64,000 nt of DNA from Anaerobacterium chartisolvens (GCF_003337415.1 NZ_QPJT01000011.1:1-64000), one strand, 5' to 3'; numbered from the stretch's first letter, positions 54,051-62,625 are shown. A program made the numbers and translations. The notes: generated by a model not told the origin, from the letters alone.

Positions 54051-54956
54051 TTGAATAGTGCTGTTAGTAATTACGCAGAGCTGATTGAAATGCTGGGTCC
54101 TTGCAAACATCCTTTGGCAGCATATTATACCGATACAAGGCCGGAAAAAGCTATCGGACCTAAGGGCGGCTTTTGTATAGAATGCGACGATATAAGTGAA
54201 ATCACCAGCGGGAAAGTAAAGGTGGTTGATGCCGACAAGCACAAATGTGCCTTCAGCTTTTTGGTAAGAACACTTAAAAATGGCATGCCTTCGGCATTTG
54301 ATGCCGAAAATTTCGGATGCGCCGGGTGTAAATTTGCTTTTGGTTTTTCTGAAAGATTATGCGGCTTTAACCATCATTACCTTTCCACCGGTGTTCCCGG
54401 CTTTAATAAAGGTGAAAGGTATATTAAAAGGCCGGAGGATGCCGTCCGTTTTTTTAGCAAGCCTTTGGAGGGGCGAGTTCCCAAGGGCAAATATCTTGTT
54501 TTTGATCGAATGGATAATGTTATAGACAAAAATATAGAGCCTGATGTCGTTGTGTTTTTTGTCAACCCGGAGGTGCTGGCGGGATTGGTTACACTTGCGC
54601 GTTTTTCAAGTGATAGTGAAAATTTACTGGAAACTCATTTTGCGGCGGGATGTGCAAGCATATTTGCATGGCCCATGATGAATATTCAAAAGGGCAGGGA
54701 AAGTGCCGAGATAGGCTTTTACGATTTGACGGGAAGACCGTTCCTCGAGCCCAAAGAAATGACCTTCACTGCGCCTTACCCCTTATTTTTAAAAATGCTT
54801 GCTTCCTTTAAGGAAAGCTTTATGACGGTGGAACCTGAGAAGAATGGACCGCCGAATTGGTGGAGTATAGCTAAAAAGAGAAGCAAGGGAGCAAAGACCT
54901 CTTTGATGATGCAGGTCATGACGTTTATAAAAGGCAAGTTTGGTAATAAAAAATAA
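54051..54956 (+). CDS. DUF169 family protein
   Basis: A 301-residue protein of the DUF169 family, found mainly in anaerobes and without an established function. It has several conserved cysteines (FCIECDD, FGCAGCKFAFGF, LCGFN and a later AGCASIFAWP), suggesting metal or cluster binding. The start is TTG at 54051 after GGGGGGAG. It is the first gene of the plus-strand arm, 247 bp before the acyltransferase. Involvement in the biosynthetic pathway is inferred from position only. Confidence 0.85.
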   Translation: MNSAVSNYAELIEMLGPCKHPLAAYYTDTRPEKAIGPKGGFCIECDDISEITSGKVKVVDADKHKCAFSFLVRTLKNGMPSAFDAENFGCAGCKFAFGFSERLCGFNHHYLSTGVPGFNKGERYIKRPEDAVRFFSKPLEGRVPKGKYLVFDRMDNVIDKNIEPDVVVFFVNPEVLAGLVTLARFSSDSENLLETHFAAGCASIFAWPMMNIQKGRESAEIGFYDLTGRPFLEPKEMTFTAPYPLFLKMLASFKESFMTVEPEKNGPPNWWSIAKKRSKGAKTSLMMQVMTFIKGKFGNKK

Positions 54957-55050
54957 GTACAGGTTTTAGATACCGTATATCAGTTCATCTGGAATAGCCC
55001 TTGTTTGGCATAATATAAAAATTATTATTAATAACTCTTTAATATATCAA

Positions 55051-55093
55051 ATATGCTTAATATATTACATTACTAAATTTATATTAAGCATAT
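55051..55093. promoter_or_regulatory. 14-bp inverted repeat upstream of the acyltransferase gene
   Basis: ATATGCTTAATATA and its exact complement lie 15 bp apart in the AT-rich gap between the DUF169 and acyltransferase genes. The arm ATATGCTTAA is too ordered for chance AT content alone. It may be an operator or a weak terminator. Confidence 0.45.
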
Positions 55094-55221
55094 CACAGGC
55101 ATTTTTTATCGTTACAGTTAATGATACTAGCGATCAAAATTCATTTCATGATAAAGCCTTAAGTAATAAATAAAAAAACACTTAAACAATAAACATTTAA
55201 TAAATGTATAAAGGAGTCAAT

Positions 55222-56466
55222 ATGAATAAAATAGCTGTATTGTTTCCTGGGCAGGGGGCTCAGTATATAGGAATGGGAAAGACAATTTGCCGGGATTTCA
55301 AGGCTGCCGATTACATGTTCAATGAGGCAAATGAGATACTGGGCTTTGATATTAAAGCATTGTGCTTTGAAGGTGATTTGGACGAGCTTACAAAAACGGA
55401 AAATGCCCAGCCTGCATTGTTGACAGCCAGCGTTGCGGCCTTCAAGGTATTAAGGAAAATATCGGAGGTAACTCCGTTCTATTTGGCGGGACACAGCCTG
55501 GGAGAATTTTCGGCTCTGGTCTGTTCTAAGGCCATAAGCTTTTCGGATGCCTTGAAGCTGGTGAGAAAAAGGGGAGAGCTCATGGCCAAGGCCTCGCAAG
55601 GCGGTATGGCCGCTGTTATGGGAGCCGGTGAAGCCGAAATAAGGGCGGTATGTGAGCAAGTATCGACGCGTGATTGCTTTGCGGTTGTTTCAAATAACAA
55701 TTCTCCCGATCAGATTGTCATATCGGGACATAAGCAGGCAATTGCAAAGGCCGGGGAGGTACTGTCAAATATGGGAGTCAAGGTTAAGGCTCTTAACGTA
55801 AGCGCCGCCTTCCACAGTCCGCTGATGACGGACGCGGCTGATGAATTTAAAGAACTGCTTGAAAATACAGTCTTTAGAATTCCAAGCTGGCCTGTAATAT
55901 CAAATGTCACGGCAAAACCCATAACAGCTTCCTCGACATTGGCTGAGGAGCTGTACCGGCAGCTAATCAGTCCCGTTCAATGGCAAAAAACCATGTCGTT
56001 TATGCAAAATCACAATGTAAATACCTTTATAGATATTGGGCCGGGACAGGTTGTTAAAAATCTTGCCTCTAAAAACATCCCCGATGCACAGGCATATGCC
56101 TTTGATAAGCCTAAGGAGCTTGAAAGCATAATTAATGAGTATCCTGTAAACCCCTTCAAGCCTAAAATATCCTTCCTGCCCAAGGCAATGGCAATTGCCG
56201 TTTGTACAAAAAACAACAATTGGGATAATTCCGAATATGAAGCAGGCGTGATAAAGCCATATAATGAGGTTCAAAGCATAAACAGCAGGCTGGAGGAAAC
56301 AGGAGCCGAGGCAACGGAGGAGCAAATGAAAATTGCGGTGGATATGCTGAGTTCGGTGTTTACGTGTAAAAGGACGCCTATAGACGAGCAGGCGGAAAGG
56401 TTTACACAGTTGTTTGACGACACTGACACATGGGGAGCGGTACCGGGCTTTAAATTGCCGGTATAG
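55222..56466 (+). CDS. Discrete malonyl-type acyltransferase with C-terminal extension
   Basis: A FabD-like acyltransferase of about 414 residues that loads extender units onto carrier proteins in trans. The catalytic Ser92 is in GHSLGEFSAL and the active-site His198 in AAFHSPLM. Residues 1-300 cover the usual FabD fold. The remaining 110 or so residues (from about PKAMAIAVCTKNNN) are an extension I do not recognise. The ATG at 55222 follows AAGGAG by five bases. An in-frame ATG at 55204 precedes that site. Both PKS proteins already carry AT domains, so this enzyme probably serves the free carrier proteins. Confidence 0.9.
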   Translation: MNKIAVLFPGQGAQYIGMGKTICRDFKAADYMFNEANEILGFDIKALCFEGDLDELTKTENAQPALLTASVAAFKVLRKISEVTPFYLAGHSLGEFSALVCSKAISFSDALKLVRKRGELMAKASQGGMAAVMGAGEAEIRAVCEQVSTRDCFAVVSNNNSPDQIVISGHKQAIAKAGEVLSNMGVKVKALNVSAAFHSPLMTDAADEFKELLENTVFRIPSWPVISNVTAKPITASSTLAEELYRQLISPVQWQKTMSFMQNHNVNTFIDIGPGQVVKNLASKNIPDAQAYAFDKPKELESIINEYPVNPFKPKISFLPKAMAIAVCTKNNNWDNSEYEAGVIKPYNEVQSINSRLEETGAEATEEQMKIAVDMLSSVFTCKRTPIDEQAERFTQLFDDTDTWGAVPGFKLPV

Positions 56467-56544
56467 AAGATGATAAGCAAATGGGAGAAAGGATTTTGTT
56501 CATATATAAGGATTGAAAAAGCCGAATAAATGCGGAGAGAGAAT

Positions 56545-57624
56545 GTGAATGTTATGAGCTTACACACTGCGGTAGAGGATATTAAAAAGGGAATAAACAA
56601 TAAGGATATAAAATGCGTTGTTTGGGATTTGGACAATACTATATGGGACGGAGTTTTAACTGAGTCCTGTAATGTCACTTTAAAGCCCGGGATGAAGGAG
56701 ATAATTGCCCAGCTTGATTCAAGAGGCATCTTGAATTCTGTTGCAAGCAAGAATAACCATGACGATGCGGTAAGGAAATTAAACGAGCTGGGGCTTTTAG
56801 AGTATTTTCTGTATCCAGAAATCAACTGGAATGCCAAATCATCTTCAATATCAAAAATTCAAAAAAATCTGAATATTGCAATTGATACATTTATGTTTAT
56901 TGACGATCAGCCGTTTGAGCTGGACGAGGTAAAGGCTGTCCACCATGATATTGAGTGCTTTGACGCGTCGGAATATCAAAAGCTTTTGTCGCTTGATAGG
57001 TTAAACCCAAGGTTTGTTACCGTTGACTCAAAAATGAGGCGTAAGATGTATAGCGACGATATCAAAAGGAAGGAAGTCGAGGAGTCCTTCGAGGGAACAC
57101 CCGAGGCGTTTCTTGCTTCCTTAAGTATGCATTTCATTATTGAAAATGCCGCGGAAGAGGATTTGAAAAGGGCGGAAGAGCTGACATACAGGACACATCA
57201 GCTTAATTCCACCGGCGTTACGTATGATTATGATGACCTTAAGGGCTTTTTAAGCTCACACTCCCACAGGCTGTATATTTGTGAATTGAATGACTGCTAT
57301 GGCTCATATGGAAAAATCGGTTTGGCTTTAGTGGAAATAAAGGAAGCTCACTGGCACTTAAAGCTTATTCTTATGTCGTGCAGGGTCATATCAAGAGGTG
57401 TGGGCACCGTTCTGCTGTCATATATAATGAGGGAGGCCAAAAAGGACGGTAAAAGGCTTGTGGCCGATTTTAAGAAAAACGACAGAAACAAGCAAATGTA
57501 TGTTGCATATAAGTTTGCCAACTTTAACGTTAAGGAGGATGACGGCAACGGAAACCTTGTTTTAGAGAATGATTTGTCATTTATTCAGGAATTTCCGCCA
57601 TATATAAAATTAGAGATAAAATAA
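56545..57624 (+). CDS. FkbH-like glyceryl-transferase/phosphatase
   Basis: A protein of about 359 residues of the FkbH family, which takes 1,3-bisphosphoglycerate, removes phosphate and loads a glyceryl group on a carrier protein. The HAD-type motif VVWDLDNTIWDG is near the N-terminus, followed by NSVASKNNHDDA and MFIDDQPFELDEV. The C-terminal half is the acetyltransferase-like domain (MSCRVISRGVGTVLLSYI). Such glyceryl units become methoxymalonyl or hydroxymalonyl extenders, lactyl starters or tetronates. Starts at ATG 56530, GTG 56545 and ATG 56554 are possible. GTG best fits GGAGAGAG. It lies directly upstream of a carrier-protein gene. Confidence 0.9.
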   Translation: MNVMSLHTAVEDIKKGINNKDIKCVVWDLDNTIWDGVLTESCNVTLKPGMKEIIAQLDSRGILNSVASKNNHDDAVRKLNELGLLEYFLYPEINWNAKSSSISKIQKNLNIAIDTFMFIDDQPFELDEVKAVHHDIECFDASEYQKLLSLDRLNPRFVTVDSKMRRKMYSDDIKRKEVEESFEGTPEAFLASLSMHFIIENAAEEDLKRAEELTYRTHQLNSTGVTYDYDDLKGFLSSHSHRLYICELNDCYGSYGKIGLALVEIKEAHWHLKLILMSCRVISRGVGTVLLSYIMREAKKDGKRLVADFKKNDRNKQMYVAYKFANFNVKEDDGNGNLVLENDLSFIQEFPPYIKLEIK

Positions 57625-57666
57625 CGGCCTGTATTTTCATTAATATTAATGTTAGGAGTGGATGCA

Positions 57667-57918
57667 ATGAAGGCGAAGGATAAAATCAGGGGATACATAG
57701 AGGACAACCTTTCGGTATTTGATGACGAAGTAAATTTTTCTGATGAGGATAATATTTTTCAAATGGGGTTTGTCAATTCATTGTTCGCAATGAAGCTGCT
57801 GAGTTTTGTGCAGCAGGAATTTGAAATTGAAATTTGTGACGATGAGATTGATTTAAAAAACTTTAGTTCAATAAATAATGTAATAAATTTGATTAAAAGC
57901 AAAAGGGATATTGAGTAG
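57667..57918 (+). CDS. Discrete acyl carrier protein (FkbJ-like)
   Basis: An 83-residue acidic carrier protein. The phosphopantetheine serine is in MGFVNSLFAMKLLSFVQQEF. The SLFAMKL segment recalls carriers paired with FkbH-type loaders. The gene follows the FkbH gene, so the first partner is clear, and it precedes the dehydrogenase/adenylation pair, which could also use it. The ATG at 57667 follows AGGAG by eight bases. An in-frame ATG at 57649 lies before that site. Confidence 0.9.
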   Translation: MKAKDKIRGYIEDNLSVFDDEVNFSDEDNIFQMGFVNSLFAMKLLSFVQQEFEIEICDDEIDLKNFSSINNVINLIKSKRDIE

Positions 57919-57987
57919 GTTTAGATAGAGTAAATACAGGCAATTAAAGCTCATTATATAATGACAGGAAAAATGAGGTGTGGATAA

Positions 57988-59142
57988 ATGGATTTCAATA
58001 TATCGAATTTTCAAAAGGAAATGCTTGAGCTGATAAAGGAGCTGTCAAATAAAAAGCTTAACGAAAATGTTTTTGAGGATGACGAAAAGCAGGTTTTCTC
58101 AAGAGATAAGTGGAATGAATGTGCAGCTCTCGACATACTGGCCTTGCCGCTTGAGGAGCAGTACGGAGGCATGGGAGAGACTATGCTTACTATGGCAATG
58201 GCCATACAAGCACTTGGAAGGTATTGCAAGGATGAGGGCCTCATTTTTTCCATATGCGCGCATTTCTGCACCTGCATAGTTCCTATTTGGAAGCTTGGCA
58301 CAGAAAAGCAGAAAGAAAGGTATTTGCCTAAACTGGTAAGCGGAGAGCATATAGGAGGTAATGGCTCAACCGAGGCCGAAGCCGGCTCCGACCTGTCTTC
58401 AATGAAGACTAAGGTAACAAGGCAAGAAAATTTCTACTTATTGAACGGGGCCAAGATATTTGTAACCAACGGCCCTGTGGCAGATGTTTTGATTCTATAC
58501 GGGATACATCAGGACGGTATTAAAATTGCCAACATAAGCGGCTTTATTGTTGAAAAGGGCTTTGAGGGTGTGAGTGTGGGACAGGTGTTTCACAAGATGG
58601 GGCTCAGGACAAGCCCTATTGCGGAAATAATATTAAATGGATGCAGGGTTCCCGAAGAAAATCTCCTGGGCAGGGAAAGATGGGGGATGATGGGATTTAA
58701 TAAATCCATGTATTGGGAACGCATACTGATGAGCGCTTATCATTTGGGAGCAATGGAGCAGCAATTTAATATTGCCCTTGAATACGCAAATAACAGAAAG
58801 CAGTTTGAGACAAGGATAAAGGATTTCCAAAGCATATCAGGCAAATTGGTAGAAATGCGGGCGAATATTGAAACATCAAGGTGGCTTCTGTATAATGCCT
58901 GCTGGAGGTTTGACAATGGAATGGAAAATCTTGCCGATGCGTCGATGGTAAAGCTTGTGGTATCCAATGCAAAGATTAAAAACAGCCTTGACGCGGTACA
59001 GATTTTTGGAGCATATGGCTTCATGAAGGAGTATATGGTGGAAAAGCAGCTAAGGGATTCAATTCCGGCGACAATATATTCCGGCACCTCGGAAATACAG
59101 AAAAAAATTATTAGTGAAGGCTTGGAGAAAATAGATGGATAA
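57988..59142 (+). CDS. Acyl-CoA dehydrogenase-like flavoenzyme (isovaleryl/prolyl-carrier type)
   Basis: A 384-residue FAD-dependent dehydrogenase. In medium-chain enzymes the catalytic Glu lies in YEGT, but here that position is Ser (YSGTSEIQ). Glu244 in the YWERILMSA helix aligns with the alternative base of isovaleryl-CoA dehydrogenase, the arrangement also found in enzymes that oxidise carrier-bound proline to pyrrole. The substrate is therefore probably a carrier-bound acyl or aminoacyl group. The stop overlaps the adenylation gene by 8 bp, so those two act together. An alternative is an FkbI-like role in hydroxymalonyl synthesis. Confidence 0.88.
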   Translation: MDFNISNFQKEMLELIKELSNKKLNENVFEDDEKQVFSRDKWNECAALDILALPLEEQYGGMGETMLTMAMAIQALGRYCKDEGLIFSICAHFCTCIVPIWKLGTEKQKERYLPKLVSGEHIGGNGSTEAEAGSDLSSMKTKVTRQENFYLLNGAKIFVTNGPVADVLILYGIHQDGIKIANISGFIVEKGFEGVSVGQVFHKMGLRTSPIAEIILNGCRVPEENLLGRERWGMMGFNKSMYWERILMSAYHLGAMEQQFNIALEYANNRKQFETRIKDFQSISGKLVEMRANIETSRWLLYNACWRFDNGMENLADASMVKLVVSNAKIKNSLDAVQIFGAYGFMKEYMVEKQLRDSIPATIYSGTSEIQKKIISEGLEKIDG

Positions 59143-60751
59143 GTATTTGCTGCATCATTTATTTAAAGACTCGGCAATTAAATACCCCGGCAATACAGCC
59201 GTTATTGAGGGGGATAAAAGGATTACTTACAGGGAATTGGACGAAAAAAGCAGCCTGGTGGCCCGTACTCTTATTAGATCGGGATTAAAGCCCGGAGAGG
59301 TTGTTGCCGTTTATATTAATAAATCAATAGAAGCAATAATTTCGTTTCTGGGGGTGCTTAAAGCGGGAGCCGCCTACATTCCGATCGACGGCAATTATTC
59401 TCCCTGCACAAGGATAAGCACTATTTTAGATATAAGCGAGACGGCATTTGTGCTGACAAATACCGGCAATTGGAATTATTTTTTAAGCAATTGCAAAGAC
59501 CGCTCCAAGTTTGATGAATTAAATATCGTATTTACCGACAATTTATATAATGAATCCTCACCACTGTCCTATATGGGAGATATCGACTTGAAAGGCAAAT
59601 GCGTATTTGTTGGGGAGAGTGACGGGTATGACGGCGTTGATGTTGAGGTGCCGGCGGTCAGCGAGGATTTGGCGTATATACTTTACACATCCGGCTCCAC
59701 AGGTGTTCCCAAGGGTGTTATGCTTTCTCATTTAAACGCGTTAACGTTTGTAAACTGGGCTGTTAACTATTTTAATACAAATGACAGCGACATATTTTCG
59801 AGCCATGCTCCGTTCCATTTTGACTTATCGGTATTTGATATATACGCTGCACTATCCTCTGGCGGAGCTGTTAATCTTATTCCGTTCCAGACAGGTCAAA
59901 ACCCGCGCCTGCTGTTCGACTGGATATCAAAAAGTGGTATTACCTTGTGGTATTCGGTGCCTTCCGTGTGGATTGCAATAATGAATCATGCCAATCCCGA
60001 TTTTACTAAAATCGGGAGCATGAAAAAAATACTTTTTGCGGGAGAGGAGTTTCCCAATGTGTACCTTAGAAGGCTTATGGAAGCCTTCCCTGCGGCAGAT
60101 TACTACAATTTATACGGGCCTACTGAAACGAATGTATGCACCGCCTATCATGTAAAAGCTGCCTCGGAGGTTACGGACGAGCCGGTACCGATTGGAGAGG
60201 CATGTGCAAACACAGAGATTGTCGTCCTTAATGACAAAATGGAGCCGGCAGATATTGGAGAAGAGGGAGAGCTTTTTGTAAGAGGCACCACGGTAACAAA
60301 GGGCTATTACAAAAACAGTGAAAGGACTGAGCTTGTCTATATCAAAAGCCCGCTTAAGCGGCACAACGGTGAAAGGCTATACAGGACGGGGGATTTGGTC
60401 GTAAGGCTTGATGAAAGGAATTACCGCTTTATCGGGCGCATTGACAATATGGTTAAAATATCTGGCTTCAGGATTGAATTGCAGGAAATAGTTACTGCGC
60501 TTTTAAAGGTGGATTTTATTGAAGAGGCGGCTGTGGAGGCTGTTTATAATGAAGAAAGGGGAAGCAAGATACTGCACGGCTTTATCAAGGTACGGCCGGG
60601 ACATAAATGCTCAATAATGATGCTGAAGGAATATTGCAGTGAAAAGCTTCCTTATTATATGATACCTGAAGCCTTTGTGGTGCTGGATGAAATGCCGAGG
60701 AATGCCAACGGCAAAATTGATTCAAAAAAGCTGCTATATAGTATGCAATAA
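59135..60751 (+). CDS. Stand-alone amino-acid adenylation enzyme (proline-type code suspected)
   Basis: A 538-residue adenylation protein without its own carrier domain. Core motifs are intact: YTSGSTGVPKG near 184-195, HFDLSVFDIY at 228-237, NLYGPTE at 325-331, YRTGDLV and the C-terminal NGKIDSKKL with the catalytic Lys. Reading the binding pocket by eye gives D230, L231, F234, S277, L300, A302, L326, V334 and C335. This D-L-F/L-x-L-A-L-V-C pattern is like that I remember for prolyl-AMP ligases of pyrrole pathways (PltF/RedM), and unlike serine codes. The stop codon lies inside a MITE-like element. Confidence 0.88.
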   Translation: MDKYLLHHLFKDSAIKYPGNTAVIEGDKRITYRELDEKSSLVARTLIRSGLKPGEVVAVYINKSIEAIISFLGVLKAGAAYIPIDGNYSPCTRISTILDISETAFVLTNTGNWNYFLSNCKDRSKFDELNIVFTDNLYNESSPLSYMGDIDLKGKCVFVGESDGYDGVDVEVPAVSEDLAYILYTSGSTGVPKGVMLSHLNALTFVNWAVNYFNTNDSDIFSSHAPFHFDLSVFDIYAALSSGGAVNLIPFQTGQNPRLLFDWISKSGITLWYSVPSVWIAIMNHANPDFTKIGSMKKILFAGEEFPNVYLRRLMEAFPAADYYNLYGPTETNVCTAYHVKAASEVTDEPVPIGEACANTEIVVLNDKMEPADIGEEGELFVRGTTVTKGYYKNSERTELVYIKSPLKRHNGERLYRTGDLVVRLDERNYRFIGRIDNMVKISGFRIELQEIVTALLKVDFIEEAAVEAVYNEERGSKILHGFIKVRPGHKCSIMMLKEYCSEKLPYYMIPEAFVVLDEMPRNANGKIDSKKLLYSMQ

Positions 60752-60942
60752 AGATTTTACAAACATAGAGAATATAATTGCTTACAGAAATTTTTAAATA
60801 GCATCGAAAAGACGCCTTGCGGGGAAATGTCTCTAGGGTCTGTCATCAGGCGCTTTTCTCAGATGTATTCCTTACGGGTCAAAAAAATTTCTTCCATCAA
60901 ATTATATTCTCCATGTAAAATCTTTATCGCTAAATATTATAG
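60734..60942. repeat. MITE-like element, family 1, full copy inside the cluster
   Basis: A 209-bp copy in the opposite orientation to 32815-33022 and almost identical to its reverse complement. Its ends are GCAATAAAGATTTTACA (60745-60761) and the near-complement ending TCTTTATCGC (60914-60930). It begins within the last codons of the adenylation gene and ends 35 bp before the radical SAM gene. Confidence 0.9.
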
Positions 60943-60977
60943 AAAGCATATAGAGAAATGGAGAGTGCAATATAATA

Positions 60978-62357
60978 ATGAAACTTTTAAGAGAGATGGA
61001 TAATCAGGATTATCTTAAGATTGAATATTTATCAAAAACATACAATGAAGCAAGCATACCATTGTATATCAGCTATCCCACACTGACCTGCTGGAACGGC
61101 AATTCTTCTGAGGCCGAGTATATCGAAGGAATAAGAAGTGAAAGAAACCCGTTCTTATACTTCCATTTTCCCTATTGTAAATCGGCATGCTATTATTGCC
61201 TGTGCTATAAAATGGTTGGGTCATCGGAAGAAACCATAGACAGGTATTTGGACTATATGGAAAGAGAAATTCGTTTAAAGGCACAGTATATGCCCTTAGA
61301 CGAAATGAATATAAGCCAGATGCACTGGGGCGGAGGAACTCCGACAAATCTCACTCCAAGGCAGCTCGAAAGAATTTTTACAGTCATATCGGACAATTTT
61401 AATATTACCTCCGGCGAAAAATCAAGTATTTCAATTGAGTCCTATCCTGATGACACGCTAATAGGCATAGATAAATTAAAGCTTATAAAGGAGCTTGGCT
61501 TTACCGAAATAAGCTTTGGTATTCAGGACTTTGATGACAGAGTCCAGAGGATTATTAACAGGGACTGTAAGCCTGAGGTTGTGGAGAAGCTTTTTAACGA
61601 AGCAAAAAAGCTGGGGCTGAGGATTCATGTCGATCTGTGCTACGGGCTTCCGTTTCAGGAGATATCAGGTTTTCGGAATACACTGGAAAAAATATTGATG
61701 CTGCAGCCGGACAGGATAGCAATGGAAAATTATTCGCACTTTCCTGCCTATTACCCATTGCAAAGGCTAATTCCTACAAGCTCTGTCCCAAATTCCTTCA
61801 ATAGAATAGTTCTTTCCATTTTGGCAAATGAGCTTTTAACTGAAGGCGGTTATGTCAGAATAGGGGATCACTATGTCAAGCAGGGAAATAACATGCATAT
61901 TGCGTTTGAGGATAAAAAGATTAACCGTGACCTTATGGGGTATTCAATTTCAGACAGAAGGCAGGTCGTGGCGTTTGGAAGCTCGGGAATAAGCTTTATT
62001 GACGGTACGTATTGCCATAACAAAAAAACCGCGGAGGAATATTTTGAGGATCTTGATTCAAATAAAATGCCTCTGGACTGCAATGGAGCGCACAAGCTGA
62101 ATCAGGACGATAAAATAAGGGCGGCGGTAATTCTTAAATATCTGCTGACGTACTATGAAATTGACAAGACGGCAATAAACAAGGATTTTGATATTGACTT
62201 TGATGAGTATTTCGCAAGTGAAATAAAGCAGCTGGATAAATTTGCAAGCGACGGTATAGTAACGCTTGAGGACGATAAAATTAAGGTCACCGATATGGGA
62301 AGGTATGTAGTAAAGCATGTCGCGTTTGTATTTGATAACCATTACAGAAAAGCATAG
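60978..62357 (+). CDS. HemN-like radical SAM enzyme
   Basis: A 459-residue radical SAM protein with the HemN-type cluster motif C67-x3-C71-x2-C74-x-C76 in PYCKSACYYCLCY, followed by the SAM-binding HWGGGTPTNLT segment near 116-127. The HemN C-terminal winged region is also suggested. It has no heme genes nearby. HemN-like members in biosynthetic clusters are known to methylate or build cyclopropanes on polyketide or indole scaffolds, so a tailoring role is likely here. The gene is bracketed by two MITE-like repeats. GGAGAG lies 12 bases before the ATG. Confidence 0.93.
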   Translation: MKLLREMDNQDYLKIEYLSKTYNEASIPLYISYPTLTCWNGNSSEAEYIEGIRSERNPFLYFHFPYCKSACYYCLCYKMVGSSEETIDRYLDYMEREIRLKAQYMPLDEMNISQMHWGGGTPTNLTPRQLERIFTVISDNFNITSGEKSSISIESYPDDTLIGIDKLKLIKELGFTEISFGIQDFDDRVQRIINRDCKPEVVEKLFNEAKKLGLRIHVDLCYGLPFQEISGFRNTLEKILMLQPDRIAMENYSHFPAYYPLQRLIPTSSVPNSFNRIVLSILANELLTEGGYVRIGDHYVKQGNNMHIAFEDKKINRDLMGYSISDRRQVVAFGSSGISFIDGTYCHNKKTAEEYFEDLDSNKMPLDCNGAHKLNQDDKIRAAVILKYLLTYYEIDKTAINKDFDIDFDEYFASEIKQLDKFASDGIVTLEDDKIKVTDMGRYVVKHVAFVFDNHYRKA

Positions 62358-62360
62358 ATG

Positions 62361-62577
62361 TATATAGGACGTGACAAAGATTTTACAAACATAGAGGATG
62401 TAAAATAATATCCTCCATAATAATTTCTACTCTAACTATAAAAGCATGTATACCTTTAGAAGGCGCTTGTGATTTTAGTTAGCTTAAATTATATCCCGGT
62501 CACGCATTCCGGGGAAATTATTATTCTGGAAATTATTTTACAGCCTTTTTAGATAGTTTATATCCTAATTTATATAG
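62361..62577. repeat. MITE-like element, family 2, copy 2
   Basis: A 217-bp element beginning 3 bp after the radical SAM stop, matching the reverse complement of 30152-30369 through its core (TAAAATAATATCCTCC to GGAAATTATTTTA). Its left 40 bp instead match the end of family 1 (AAAGATTTTACAAACATAGAG), so the two families share termini. Confidence 0.85.
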
Positions 62578-62625
62578 ACATATAGGATAAAAATAATTTT
62601 ATATAAAAAATAAGGGGATGGTATT

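Noticed and set aside
56271-56837. 188-codon minus-strand frame across the acyltransferase/FkbH junction
   Set aside because: It overlaps two confident plus-strand genes and looks like low-complexity hydrophobic shadow sequence.
59135-60751. Adenylation enzyme as a serine activator for aminomalonyl synthesis
   Set aside because: The pocket residues read by eye do not resemble serine codes, and the 3-hydroxyacyl dehydrogenase needed for aminomalonyl is not visible. I keep it only as an alternative.
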